This document shows positions 11,821-23,585 of a stretch of DNA of 64,000 nt, in pieces; positions within the stretch are counted from its first letter, which is position 1; each line of letters opens with the position of its first letter. Both the position numbers and the translations under genes were made by a program. The stretch is taken from assembly GCA_033002965.1 (NCBI GenBank), contig JAURVB010011108.1, positions 1-64,000 on the forward strand, in the 5' to 3' direction. Source of the stretch: Piper betle (lineage: Eukaryota; Streptophyta; Magnoliopsida; Piperales; Piperaceae). Below the pieces are notes generated by a model. The model ran no database searches. It was given only the letters and a program-made list of their open reading frames with translations, and was not told where the DNA came from.

Positions 11821-13174
11821 GTGTGTGTATTCATTTATTTTATTTATTTTTAAATTATTATTTATTTGATTGTTTATTATTTAATTATTTATTTGTTTAC
11901 TACACGAGTATATTTGATATTTACTTGAATTTACCGGTGTATTTATATAGTATAATTATATTATTATTCTATGATTAGTGTATTGTTTATGTTCATGTAT
12001 TTATTGTTTATCTAATTATCTATAAGTGCATTTCTTTGTTTATTTATTATTTATTATTATTATGTCTCAATTTGTGTGCTACATGTTTAGTTATAAGTTT
12101 CTTAGTATTGTTTTCTTTATTGTGATGTATTGATGATATGAGCACATACCACGAGCATGCATCATTTAGAGTTATTGGTATTTTAGTTAGTATAGGTTAC
12201 GGAGTTCGAGCTCACCGTAGATGTGTCAATGCGCTTTGAGTTTGAACTATTGGTCTGTAGGACTCTCCCTTTGCTTAATCTCTGCTTGGCTCCCTGTGTG
12301 TCGAGTTTAATCGTATTTTAGACGTAGGACAGCATCAGTGGTGTTTTATTGGATCCTTCTAATTTTGGGCCATTTAGCTGGGTTTTCTACACATGTTTGA
12401 TAATACTACAAGGATGAGATCCCTTGTTCGTTTTCGAACTGAAGCTTTAAAATATATGATACAAGCCTCTTTCCTAAGCTTATGATATGAGTACACATAT
12501 TTTTACGGACTTTATGAATAAGAGAGTGAATGGTATGGAGATATGTATGAATCGCACTAGTACTCCTTCAAACCCTGAGGTAGTGCGGTGTATGAAGGTA
12601 TTGTGTAATACAACATATTTTCGAAATTTGTAACACTAAATTAATTGTTCTTTTTGCCACCCAAGTACCGTGGTGGGTGAAATATGAAAGATGTAAGGGC
12701 ATTAGCGTTGTATGTATGAATATAAACATTAGTCGTGCATGCGAGCTGGCACTTGCTTAAGTATGTTTGCTTATTGCCCAATAGGAGGCAATCTTGAAGT
12801 TTCATAAGTTTTCTTAGGTAATGGAATTCTCATTTGCTAGATTATATTAGTTAATTTTTTGGACCAATAACACTTGTTACTGACATTTTTCATATAATAT
12901 ATAGGTATTGCAAATCCGGAACCGACTATAGTAGAAAGACAGATAAATACTACACACAGTTGAGGTGAACGCATTTATTTCTTTTCTTACTTTTACTTAT
13001 ATTTGATGTGTTTTACTTATATTTAATAATGTTTTCCATTCTCATGACTCTAAGCAAGTTGTTTCGATTTATTTCATTGATCGAGTCGTGCTGACCGACA
13101 ACTTTAAATATGAGTCGACTCTATCGTAACATTTCTAAATCAATTTTATGTTGAACCGAAATCGGGGTGTTACA
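10564..13174 (+). mobile_element. Family-C LTR, 5'-truncated, directly after another C LTR
   Basis: The sequence aligns with the family-C solo LTR at 50182-54503 from about 140 bp inside its start and ends canonically at GGGGTGTTACA (13174). It abuts the end of the preceding family-C LTR at 10563 with no interior between them. The simplest history is a deletion that removed the whole interior and the first 140 bp of the downstream LTR. It holds a GT/AT microsatellite (11766-11829) and the second conserved palindrome, ACAAGG/CCTTGT at 12408-12427; the first palindrome is eroded here. No matching target duplication is visible (ATTTG follows). Confidence 0.75.
11766..11829. repeat. Compound (GT)n(AT)n(GT)n microsatellite
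   Basis: GT repeats (11766-11782), then 18 AT units (11783-11818), then GT again (11820-11829), within an AT-rich part of the family-C LTR. The small ORFs across it (repeating Tyr-Ile) are artefacts of the repeat. Confidence 0.95.
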
Positions 13175-14130
13175 ATTTGAATCCGATCTTAATTAAAATT
13201 TTACATGAAATATGAAGTGATGTATAGTTTATGTGATTAACCAAAAGATGTAAGTATAAATCTAAACAATCAACAATTTGATCTTTTAACAAATTTATAA
13301 CCAATCTTATGTGATGCCAAACTTGTCAAACCATATATAAGATGTGAGATGAATAAGTTAACTCAAATAGATTAGCTAAGAGAGATTTAAAAGATACAAA
13401 CAATGCACATTACTTTTTTAAAAGTTTTGAACTTCTCCTCCTCTCTTCTACACCACATTATTCAATAGTTTGACGAGTTTTCTAAGCTTCACTATGACCA
13501 AACTTTTATTATTACATTATAAGTGTTATACCTACTTGTCTTTGACAAAGCTTAACCCAAGTGTTTCACAAATCTACTTACCATTCACCACACTCAACCC
13601 CGAGCTCCTTTAACAAGTCATATGCTTATCCTTCACCTTTTAATTTTAAGTTCTGACTCACAAGCCAAATCAAACACCTACACTTACAACAATTATACCA
13701 TTTTAAACCCGGAGTACCATACGACCACTACTATAAACACAACTCAAGATCACACCCGAATTTGCTAATACTAATCACACTTGATTAGTGTTATAATAAT
13801 CTTCATAAGATCAACAAGATCTTTTAAAATAAAATTACTCAGGATATACAAATACAATAATCAATTGTACTCACTCCCTTGAATTTGAAAGTTGAATAAT
13901 TGGTAAATATAGCTTTAATAAAGCGTATCTAATCCGAAATCCTACTTTTTGATCTTCCTCCTCTTTCCTTAAATTTCACGCTGAAGCTTTAACATTTCTT
14001 GTAAACCAAACTTCATATTTATATCAAAAATACTCCGTAGCTTTTGTAAAGACTCCTGCCACTCTTGGTCCTATTAATTGGGACGACAATATGGACCGGA
14101 AAAGAGCGTATCCAGATCAAGAAAATATTC
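13175..14130. other. AT-rich spacer and 3' flank of the BAHD gene
   Basis: No ORF, RNA gene or repeat family is recognised. The right part, immediately below 14131, must include the 3' untranslated region of the BAHD gene on the minus strand, but I could not identify a convincing polyadenylation signal. Confidence 0.5.
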
Positions 14131-15467
14131 TCAAAGTTGGACGACCTCCATGAACTCCGTGTCCGCCAGAAGCGCTGCCATGGCATCGCTGGAGAGACAG
14201 ATCTCAAGCTCCACTCCGCCGCCGCCTTCCCTCGCCGGAAAGGCCATGACCTTCCCCTCGAACTTGTTATCAATCCCACTTCTCACCGCCTCCGCCCTCC
14301 CCATCCGAAATCCACCTCGTAAACATCAAACTTCGACGAGCTCCCCATCATCACCTGCCGACGGTGCAGCCAGTCGCTAAATCTGATGACCACCGGCGAT
14401 CCCCGATAGCCGTCGAGCAGTTCCCTCACTGCCTTGTCGTCGAACGCGGCGATCCGCTCGCGCAGCCGCGCCGCCGCCCACCCCAGCCCGTTGCCCAGCA
14501 GCTCGCTGACCGTCACCTCCTCGGCGACTCCTCCAATGGCGTTGCCGAAGTACTCGCCGGGGAGTGGCGGGGCGAGGCGGGGGCGGCAATCGGCAGAGAA
14601 GCGGTAGGAAGTGACATCGTCGGCGGGGAGCTTCCATGCCCGGACGATCGCGCGCCATACTAGAGCGGAGAGGACTTGGAAGGAGGAGACACTGGCCTTC
14701 TTGTCTTGTCTTTGAGCTCGGCCTTTGAGCTTGGCGATGGCGGCTGCCGTGAAATGGAAGAAGCGGTCGTTCATGCCCGACGGGAGCTCCGACCGCTCTA
14801 TCAAATCGTCCGGATTAACAAACGGCACGCCGGTGATGTCCGCCACTTCCACCACCGGCAAGCAACCACGGATCACCGGCGGCCGAGATATCCGACTCGA
14901 ACCAGTTCGTGTGATCTCCGCCCATGAGCCAAAGAAGTGCCAAAAGGCGGTGCCATCGCCGACGACATGGTTGAAAGCGCATCCGAAGAAGTACCCATCA
15001 ATCAGCTCCGTCACCTGCACGGCCAGCAGCGGCTTGGAGTGCCCGTCGTGGTTGACGGCGTAGTTGAGCGGGAAGAGTTCGTACACGATCTCGGTCGGCA
15101 CGTCGGCCGCAGCTACGTCGGCGACGGACACTCCCTCGGCGGCGGCATGGACGAGCTCGGCTCCCTGGCCGTTGCAGTAGATGAAGAAGGATGCGGAGGC
15201 GGAGTCCGGGGAGAGGCGGGTGAGGAGGCGGCCGGCGAGGGGATAGTAGAGGGAGAGGGCGTGGGAGAGGGAGTCGGTGAGGTGGGAGAGGAGGAGATTG
15301 GGAGCTAAAGGCTTGTGAGAGAAGAGTAGCCCCTTTTGTATGTAGCGAACGGAAAGGATGGGCAGGTCCCATACAGTGAGCGGTATGAGATCAGGAGATT
15401 CTTGGCGATCAACAGTGGTTGGGCGGACGAGGGTGGTGGAGAGGACGCGGACTGCCGGCGCTGCCAT
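14131..15467 (-). CDS. BAHD (HXXXD-type) acyltransferase, At3g50280-like, with a 1-nt frameshift
   Basis: BAHD enzymes transfer acyl groups from acyl-CoA to alcohols or amines in the cytosol; the acceptor cannot be read from sequence. The ORF from the ATG at 15465-15467 is intronless. Residues 30-50 carry the WDL...YIQKGLLF region typical of the At3g50280/EPS1-like group. The catalytic HVVGD motif is at residues 167-171 (His167, Asp171) and the structural DFGWG motif at 386-390. Directly after DFGWG the reading frame is lost and stops at 14283. One extra base near 14296-14298 would continue the frame for 54 more residues, including NKFEGKVMAFPAREGGG, to the stop at 14131-14133, giving about 445 residues, the normal family length. 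The lesion sits in a G-rich run, so it may be a sequencing or assembly error or a recent mutation. GC content is far above the surroundings. Both halves are clearly homologous, so family assignment is firm; substrate is unknown. Confidence 0.9.
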
Positions 15468-15585
15468 AGGTGAAGCTTTACTAAGCTGTCAACCAGAAGG
15501 AGCGGGTGCAGAAAGACGTTATCATCTTCTACTGCCACTTTAAAAAATATGTCTCGGTACTACCGCGGGGATACTATGTCGGAAC

Positions 15586-15591
15586 CACGTG
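15586..15591 (-). promoter_or_regulatory. G-box CACGTG upstream of the BAHD gene
   Basis: A perfect palindromic G-box core lies about 120 bp upstream of the start codon. Plant bZIP and bHLH factors bind such sites, often in light, jasmonate or ABA responses. A single hexamer is weak evidence; the position is what makes it plausible. No clear TATA box was found. Confidence 0.35.
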
Positions 15592-17443
15592 CTGGGGTTT
15601 GTTTGTGTGGTCCTGAGGTTGACGTCGTGGATCTAAGTGGAAGAATTAAAGGACAATAATTTTCAATTGCTCCACGTTTGGTTGTTTTGTTTTTTAATTC
15701 TATGAGGTTTTTAGACTGATAAGTAAAAGAATGAATAATATTTTTTAACAGAATAACGTCCTTGACTTGTGTTTATGATATCTACGGAAAAAGCTTTGCT
15801 AGGGCACAAGCACGCTAATTAAATCTAAAATAAACGAGATCAATAAAAGAAAAAAGAAAATAAAGCTTAGTTTCAGCAATAATAGATGTAATAAGATCAT
15901 TAATATTAAATTTTAACCATTTATTTAAATTATGTGGCTATATTTTTTATAACTTAAATAAAAATGCATTCATCTTCTAACGGTTATTATAACCTAAAGG
16001 CTTATATTAAATATAGCTCACACAAATAGATTGCTAATATTAATTTTTGTAAATAAAAAGAGAGACATATTTTTAATATCCACGGAAGAAGTCCTGATAT
16101 AGAGGTTACATAGGAAAAATATACATGGGGAATTAGTAGTAAAAAAGTAATGCAAAAATCATAGAATACTATGCTTAGTCATAAATAATAAATATATATA
16201 TATATATATACACAAATCATTCTAAGAAACTTACAATAATATCGGGGCAAAAGAGATCACAAAAAATTTTCAACAAATAATCGAAAAAATTGCATGACCA
16301 CGACGATTAAACATCCAAAGCAAAAAACAAAAATAAAAAAACACCTCAATTATTGTTAGCAAACCCGTGGTTCACAATGTCCTCCATCTGTGGATCTCGA
16401 AGCTCTCCATACTTTTTCGAGTTTTTTTATCTTTTTTTTAAAATTTTCAAGGCAAGTGTACTCTGTTTTAGAATCCCGTTAGAAAGTTGTACACCTTTCT
16501 TGACCAATGCTTTTGTACACTGTATACCATAACCCAACCTAACGTGGGCACGATGTTTCACACTGAAACAAGGAAAATGATATATTTATGTAATAAATAC
16601 ATCTAAACTGAAAATAAAACCTAATAGATATTTGCAATAATTATTTATTATTTCAATAAATAACTAGAATTTTGAGTCATGATTTAACAATTTTTTTGTG
16701 TAGATTTATGTTGGGTCAGTGCACTTCACTTTAAGATCCAAACTCGATTTAGGTAGGCCTAAAATAGGACGCATATGGTAGCCTTTAAGTTTTGAGGTCT
16801 GGAATTGATACTTTTATTTCCTATTATAAATTTCTATTTACATGACAAAGATGTCAAATATTTAAAATTTACAAGATATATTTATAATAGATCAATTATG
16901 ATCTATACTATGCAAGATGTCACGTCATTCATGACTTTTATTACAGAAAATTTTTAATTTTATAAATTAATTCTTCTCAAATTAAATAAATAGATAGACT
17001 ATAACAATTTAATATATTAAATATAGATTCTTATTGACTATAATCAAAAGATATGTCCTAATTGGAAGAAGATATATTCTAATAATTTAAATTTTTTATT
17101 ATATTTTTATTGGTCGAACTTATTACTTTTGATCGTAGGTCAGTATTTTCGCCTTTTATTAATAAGAGTAGATATGAAACGTAAGATCTCATTAAAAAAT
17201 TGCCCTTTTATCGTAGTTTTTATAAGAACTTTTATTATGGTGAAATTATCAAGGGAGACCACTTGGTAATCTTACTTAATCTATTACAAAATATTACGAA
17301 AAAGGGATAACCTTTTATTCCAAAATTAATATATTTGTGATGAATTATAATATATAGAGTTCATAATTTTTTTATTATTTTATGAATTATAATGATGTTC
17401 AAATTTTATTAGGGTGTTGGAGAGAGGCAAACAAGCCCATGAT
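15592..17443. other. AT-rich intergenic region
   Basis: Apart from a short AT microsatellite (about 16192-16210) I see no ORF of note, no repeat termini and no RNA gene. The left few hundred bases hold the upstream region of the BAHD gene. Confidence 0.5.
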
Positions 17444-17726
17444 TAGGGTTGTTAAATGAGCTCACAAACCTAGTTCAATTTGTGCTCGAATTCAACTCGA
17501 ATACACTTAAACATTTAATTTTGACGAGTTCGAAATCATGTGAGCTCAAAACCGGTTTGATTATAAAGTCAACAGTATCTCACTTAAAAAATGTAATCAG
17601 CATGAAGTGGATTGAACCCAATACTTCCAAGTCTTCAATTGAAGACCTTCCATTTAAGCTATCCTACTACTATGTTAGTATGTTGTATATAAATAAATAT
17701 AACTAGTTACAATTAAACTTATTAAT

Positions 17727-17772
<46 letters not shown>

Positions 17773-18186
17773 ATCTTAGTCGGGGGCAAATAATGTGTTT
17801 GTCTCACACTTTAATCTGGATTGTTCGATTAGAAGGATGACCCAAATTTGATAAAAAAAATAAAAAATAGAAAATAAAACACCCCCACCACCACCATCAT
17901 TTAGTACATAATTAATAATAACATTTATTTATGATTTTAAATGTATTTTGAGTAGACAAGTAATATTATATATATTATTATATTATTTTATCGAGTTGAG
18001 TTCTAGTCGATTTTAAGTCAAGTTCGAGTTATAACCGAGTTGAGTCGATTCGAACACTGCCTCATTCAAACTCGACTCATAGGAATCGAGTTCGAGCTCG
18101 AGCATTTAATTGTCGAGTTTCAAGTTAAGTCAAGTCGAGCCAAATGCCAAATATTTACGAGTTGGCTTGTTCAATTAGGAGCCCTT
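17444..18186 (+). mobile_element. Non-autonomous hAT element, copy 1, with tRNA-like module
   Basis: The 743-bp element starts TAGGGTTGTTAAATGAGC and ends with the imperfect inverse (GTTCAATTAGGAGCCCT), and it aligns in reverse with the element at 62457-63196. Flanking 8-mers CCCATGAT and GCTATGAT match at 6 of 8 positions, consistent with the 8-bp target duplication of hAT transposons. Both subterminal regions are packed with TCGAGTT/AACTCGA words, as expected for transposase binding. There is an (AT)n run at 17731-17769 and a tRNA-like segment at 17605-17664. It encodes no transposase. Confidence 0.8.
17605..17664 (-). other. tRNA-like module with A and B boxes inside the hAT element
   Basis: On the minus strand TAGCTTAAATGG (17650-17661) fits a Pol III A box and GGTTCAATCC (17609-17618) fits a B box, about 31 bp apart, a normal tRNA spacing. 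No full cloverleaf is evident, so this is not called as a tRNA gene. Related segments occur in the hAT copies at 34.7 kb (both boxes partly kept) and 62.5 kb (A box only). It may be a captured tRNA or SINE head. Confidence 0.5.
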
Positions 18187-18194
18187 GCTATGAT

Positions 18195-19306
18195 CTTCTT
18201 TCTCTTGTTTTGTTTCCTTCGATGCAATAAAAAAATCGACCGAGGACAGGCAGCTACCCTCTCCGGCCACAGACTTATGCTGGCAGGAAACTTCCTTTCA
18301 TCTCCATATTCTTTAGGCTGCCTCCCCTTTATCTTCTGATGGTTCAGCCACTTACCACCTTTCAAGTTGCCATGATTTCTCAACAAAATATTTTTGGTTC
18401 CCCATTTCCACTATTGGTTGTGAGAAAAGCAGCCAAATCTGCCCTCCCCCTTTTTAATTTTTTTTAAGGTCTATTTAGTTGCTATAAAAATAGTGTAAAT
18501 AAAAAAAGTTTTTATATAAAATAGAAATATAATGAGATAAAAAGACGTGAAAATTTTTAAAATTTCTTATATGTTTAGATATTAAGAAACTAAGATGAAA
18601 ATAAGATATTCCTTTCCACGTGCAAGTACATGTGTCTCCCAAAATTTCCTTCGATATTTTATTTTTCATAAAAATATATTACTTAATAAAAATTTTAAAT
18701 AAACTTAGTTTGATTGAAATTGAAATTTTAATTAACTAAAGTTTAAGACATTCAAACAAAAAAATTTTGTGACCTTAATATTTTATATTTCTTTCGTACA
18801 ATTTTAAAACAACCTTAACCCAAACCCAAACTCAAAGAATGAATTTATAAAAAAATGCATAGGAACATTCTATATGCATTCTCAAATACAAACTTATTAG
18901 TGAAGATATACCTCAATGTCATTTGGGAACTCACAACTATGCATATCATCCTACACACGGATATAACCATGCATACCATCCTCTACACGGATATAACAAT
19001 ACACATTTATCTAATCGGTAATAAAATAACAAATTCTTGGGAGCAGTATCAGAACTTTTTATCATATGGACTATGTTTTTATGCATTAGAGATATGCATA
19101 TCTCCTCTTTAAAATAGCACACAACATGTATTAGATTGTTGCACCACATGTACCTTATTCAATCATGAATTAATTGGCTGCGCATTTAAGGTTTTCTTCT
19201 TTATAAATTATCTATGTTTAATATTAAAATATAATCCAAATTATCTATGCGTTTTTTAATCTTGCCATCTCCATTTCTTTTAATAGACCACAAAATTGGC
19301 GACCAC
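18195..19306. other. AT-rich spacer with a short local duplication
   Basis: No gene or element is recognised. At about 18940-19005 a roughly 29-bp phrase (GCATACCATCC...ACACGGATATAAC) occurs twice in tandem. Confidence 0.45.
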
Positions 19307-19311
19307 TATAG

Positions 19312-19842
19312 TGTTAATATTTGTTATTATGAATATTAATAATATGTCCCACTATCACACTCGGAATACTAAAAGAATCTCAGAATATAAATAATGGTGA
19401 TTGTTTGTTGTTCTATAGAAGATGAAGGGCCTCAAACTATCTCTATAATTGGAGACTCATTTGCTTCATTCTAAAAACAAGACAAGACAAGAAAGACAGG
19501 ATGTGAGAAAAAAGAAAAGGGATATAGAGATAAGAAGAGAAAAATATATTATTCGCCTTAATCTTATATAGAGTATTGAGGGAGAGAAATCTTGTAATCA
19601 CAATAGTATAGGTTGGGTGAGTAATCTTCTTATACATCTCTATATGTTTGACGGCTGTAATCTTTGGTTAAAGTAGTGAATTGTTTGTTGTTGTGTTGTA
19701 GTTTTTGACTCTCGAGAAATGAGGGTTTCTACGGTAAATCTTTGGTCTTTTGGTTTTGTTTTATTTTATTTCTCAAACATTATTTTCTCATATCTTGTGT
19801 TCGTTGTTGTTGATCTCCAACTTTTGGGGATTTTTCTCAACA
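19312..19842 (+). repeat. 5' LTR of the copia-type chimera
   Basis: It aligns end to end with 22497-23028 with frequent substitutions and a few indels. It is followed by ATTGGTGCCGTCTGTGGGAA, a probable primer site. Confidence 0.9.
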
Positions 19843-19904
19843 ATTGGTGCCGTCTGTGGGAACTTTGGGTCTCATTCAATTGGATCTTAATTTGAGTGGG
19901 AATC

Positions 19905-20015
19905 ATGGCAGACACTTCCAATACTAGAAAAATTGAAAATTTTGATGGAATAAATTATCAATGGTAGAGTATGCAAATTGAGGATTATCTATACGAGTAG
20001 CAACTACATCAACCG
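19905..20015 (+). pseudogene. Copia gag, 5' remnant with stops
   Basis: From the ATG at 19905 the frame reads residues typical of the start of a copia gag (KIENFDGINY..., then MQIEDYLYE), broken by in-frame stops before MQIEDYL and after YLYE. It ends where gypsy-type sequence begins, near 20020-20040. Gag would package the element RNA; this copy cannot. Confidence 0.6.
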
Positions 20016-20039
20016 TTTGTAGTGCTGACTGACACTTGA

Positions 20040-21520
20040 AAGAAAGTTGTGGGCGGTATATTGCAGCAGGAGGCCATGGTGCATTGTCTAAGAGTATAGC
20101 GGGTTTTCTGGTTGGGATCTGAGTTCATTGTCATCATGGACAATGTAGCTAACACATTCTTCGGGACCTAAAAGAAGAAATCTCTGAGACAGGACAAGGT
20201 GGCAGGAGCTACTGGGGTAGGTCAGAGAGCTAGCAAAGTCAGATATAGAGGACAAGAAGCTAGTTGACAAAGTCAACAGGGGCTAGACTCGCATGTATTA
20301 GTTAGAGGATGAGTTAGTCTATGCTAGTGGGGATCAGCTATGTGTTCCTATGGGTAGACTAAGACAAAAGCTTAGGGGGAGTCCCTATAGATCCCAGTGG
20401 GTAAGACATCCATGTAGGGACCAGGTGCCCACTCTAATGTCTAGGGCATATTATTGTCCAAGAATGGAGGCTAATAATGAAGCTTTTTGTCAAATCTTGT
20501 ATGGTGGGTCAGTAGGATAAGGTGGAGAGAAAGTTAGAGGCTGAGTTGCTACAGCCACTACCTACACCTTTGAGACCATGGAGCTTGGTCTCAATGGGCT
20601 TGGTGTCCAGATTCCCTAGGGTGAAGGGAATGTCAGCAAGGTTAGTGGGTTGGCTTTCTTAGAACTCGTATTCACAGTAATACCACGGGGGTGCTCAACC
20701 AAGACTGGTGCTGAATAGTTCTTTAGGAACGTGGGGAAGTATTGTGGTTTCGACCGACATTGTTACAGCTAATCATTCTTAGTCTGACGGGCAGACTAAG
20801 AGGGCAAATGATTTGAGGCATTTCGTCATAGCTGGCCAAAGGAACTGGGTGGAGCTTCTTAATACGATGCAATTTTGTTATAATCTGCACTGGTTTTTAG
20901 CTACGGGGCTTAGTCCTTTTCAAGTTGCGACGGGCTACCAGCCTCTTACAGTTGGAGTACGGTGTCCAACTGCATGGGATGTAGTGGATTCATTGGCTAA
21001 GGCAATGAGCAGAATGAAGAAATATGCTGACTCAAGGGCATTGTCATTTAGCGTGGGGGACAAAGTAAAGCTGAAGCTCTCACCACTAATTTGGGAGAAA
21101 ATCAGATGTACCGAGGCGCATCGGGTATTGGTGCAAAGGTACGATGGTCCTTGTGAGGTGGAGAAGATACATGGGTATAAGCTTCACCCAGTTTTCCATG
21201 TTAGTTTTCTTGAACCTTTCCATGAGGATTTGGTCAATTCAAGGAGAGCTCATCCGAAGAGTGTATCCCCTGCCATCTGACAACAATTTGAAAAAAAGGT
21301 GGGAGGATTTTGGAGTATAGGCACGTCAACCTGGGGACTTCAAAGGATTGGATGGAGTATCTTATCAAGTGGAAAAGGGGAACCGAGAAGCGAGGCTAGC
21401 TGGGAAAAGGAGAGGGACTTGTGGCAATTGGAGAGCAAGATCAAGAAGTTTTGTGGAGGACTTAACCCTCTGATGAGGACATTGGGTCTCACTGGTGGGG
21501 GAGGACTGTTACAAGTCTAA
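20040..21520 (+). pseudogene. Ty3/gypsy (chromovirus-type) pol remnant: RNase H, integrase, chromodomain
   Basis: In order: an RNase H segment around 20100-20200 (DNVANTFF motif, with stops), integrase zinc-binding and core remnants with several stops (20300-20800), an open integrase C-terminal part at 20813-21280 (SFSVGDKVKL; HPVFHVSFLEPF), and a chromodomain-like tail around 21300-21460 (SEASWEKERDLWQLESKIKK). The chromodomain marks the chromovirus branch of Ty3/gypsy. Frame changes and stops show it is dead. It is flanked on both sides by copia-type sequence, so it was inserted into, or recombined with, a copia element. TGTTACAAGTC at 21507 probably starts the gypsy LTR. Confidence 0.8.
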
Positions 21521-22496
21521 TCTGAGGGACGAGACAGGGCTAGGGTTTGGCGGTTGTTCCTAGTCATCCCACGTCCAAGATGAATAGTCAGTGCTATCCG
21601 AGTGGTGGAAACAACTTACCAATGTTAATCCGTGTTAGAGTTGCAGGCAAAGATCAAGTTGTGGTGCATGGAGTATGTCGGGTAACTGAGGTGTACTTGC
21701 AAGTTCTAGGATTTGGAACGAGCAACGTACTGTTAGAATGGTCTGTAAGTATACCGAGCATGTGGGTATCAACATCGAGGAAACCTTAGAACCGTGATGG
21801 GTTCCAGGTAGCGTGTTCGAAGGGTGTGATGACCGAACACTGGGCCGAGCAGCAATGAGTGCATATCGGTAGAGCGAGGTTGATGACCAAGCGTACTGAT
21901 AGCCAATACCAGGTGTGCCTAGACCAGCAGTGTAGCGGTACGTGGGTTAGCAATGGTGCATGGACGTGATCGAGCAAATTACCAGGATCATGGTAGTTTG
22001 GTCTGGTTGCCGAGCAGTGCTGCATGCCAGTATTTGGTGCGTGATACTTGCTGGAATCACGGAGAGGTGGAGTCGCTAACCGAGACTAGTTGGGTCAAAC
22101 TAGGATGGTTCAACCATGCACCCAGCATGCGTCAAAGAATATGCTTGAGTGGATTTGCTAATAAGGATGATGACGGTGTTGATAGTTATCAAGATCAATC
22201 CTTAGCCAACAGTGGAGGTTGCAACTAACTCCAGAAGATATGCATAATCGACATGGAGATAAGCCTCATCTGTATGGAGATAAGGATGCCAACATCAGAT
22301 GCATGTTGTTGGAGACGTACATGAGTTCTGCCCGGTGTTGTGGATAAACACAAAGGTTCTATATAAGGGGGACATCCTCTTGTGTAGCAAGCAATGGAGA
22401 AAACTTGCACTAACATGCAAGTAAAGGACTTATGCAACGAACAAGTGGAGGAAGAATTAGGACTGGTGTGTTCCAATCGAACTCCAAGTGGGAGAT

Positions 22497-23028
22497 TGTT
22501 AATATTTGTTATTATGAATATTAATGATATGTAGACCATTGTCACACTTGGAATACCAAAAGAATCTTGGAATACAAACAGTGGTGACTATTTATTATTC
22601 CATGGAAGATGAAAGGCCTCAAACTATCTCTATAAATAGAGACTCATTTGCTTCATTCTAAAAACAGGACAAGACAAGAAAGACAGGATGTGAGAGAAAA
22701 GGAAAAGGGATATAGAGATAAAAAAGGGAAATATATTATTCACCAGTTTAATCTTATACAGAGTATTGAGGGAGATAAATCTTATAATCTTAATAGTATA
22801 GGTTGGGTGAGTAATCTTCTTGTACATCTTTATATGTTTGACGGTTGTAATCTTTAGTTAAAGTAGTGAGTTACTTGTTGTCCCGTGGTTTTTGACTCTT
22901 GAGAAATGTAGGTTTTCCATGTTAAATCTTTGTTCTTTTGGTTTTGTTTTATTTTATTTCTGAAGTATTATTTTTCATATCTTGTGTTCACTGTTGTTGA
23001 TCTCCAACTTTGGTGATTTTTTTCAAGA
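22497..23028 (+). repeat. 3' LTR of the copia-type chimera
   Basis: It aligns with the 5' LTR at 19312-19842, is preceded by a purine-rich tract, and is followed by TGTAG, matching the left flank TATAG at 4 of 5 bases. Confidence 0.9.
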
Positions 23029-23033
23029 TGTAG

Positions 23034-23580
23034 TTCTCCGATCACCCGCTTGTATCAATTGCCAATATATAGCTCTCAAGCCCAACTTCCTTTCTCTTGG
23101 ATTCTTTTTGAAATTAAAACAAGTTCCTAGAGAAGAGTATTTGAAATGCACGTGTTTCACTTTACGTAGACGAGAGAAAGGTAAAATAATTTCTGATTAA
23201 GAAGTATATATAAATGCATTCTTTTCTTAAAGAAGTCCTTTTATTCCGGAAGCTGGAGGGATTTTTTCTTCAATCATTAGAAATCTATTTTTTCCTTCAT
23301 CTTGTTGTATAAAAGAGGGCAAGTGAGATAAGACCATTGAAATATTTAGCGCAGATGAAGGTAAAGAATGGTAGAATAAGAATGTCACAATATATAACTT
23401 AAATATATTATCCAACCGACACTTAAATATATTATCTGACAGACAAGACCAATGCATAAATCAAAGGTTCAAAAACAACCCACTATGAGTCTTTTACCGG
23501 GTAATATCAAAAATCATTTTTCATTTTCTCGTGAAAGGTTCAAAGATATATCTTAACTCATTCAATTATTTTTGGATGCT
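23034..23580. other. Spacer between LTR elements
   Basis: No recognisable gene. It contains a short duplication around TTAAATATATTATC (23399-23438). The right edge supplies the target site ATTGG for the family-A solo LTR. Confidence 0.4.
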
Positions 23581-23585
23581 ATTGG

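Larger units (their letters stand above)
19312..23028 (+). mobile_element. Chimeric LTR retrotransposon: copia-type ends, gypsy pol interior
   Basis: LTRs of 531 bp (19312-19842) and 532 bp (22497-23028) start TGTTAATATTTG and end CAACA/CAAGA. Flanks TATAG (19307-19311) and TGTAG (23029-23033) match at 4 of 5. The 3' LTR is preceded by CCAAGTGGGAGAT, the usual copia polypurine tract, and the interior opens with a copia-like gag start. Most of the interior, however, is a decayed Ty3/gypsy pol fragment, RNase H through chromodomain, followed at 21507 by what looks like the start of the gypsy element's own LTR. The whole is 3.7 kb and cannot code for its own movement. Confidence 0.8.

Noticed and set aside
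11587..11978. Tyr/Ile-rich ORFs that look like membrane peptides
   Set aside because: Produced by the GT/AT microsatellite and AT-rich LTR sequence.
14377..15372. Several 80-125 codon ORFs in other frames at the BAHD locus
   Set aside because: Shadows of the GC-rich BAHD gene; only the frame with HVVGD and DFGWG makes sense.
15535..15555. TATA box for the BAHD gene (ATATTTTTTAAA on the minus strand)
   Set aside because: Poor match to the consensus and an A/T-rich run occurs often by chance here; not strong enough to annotate.
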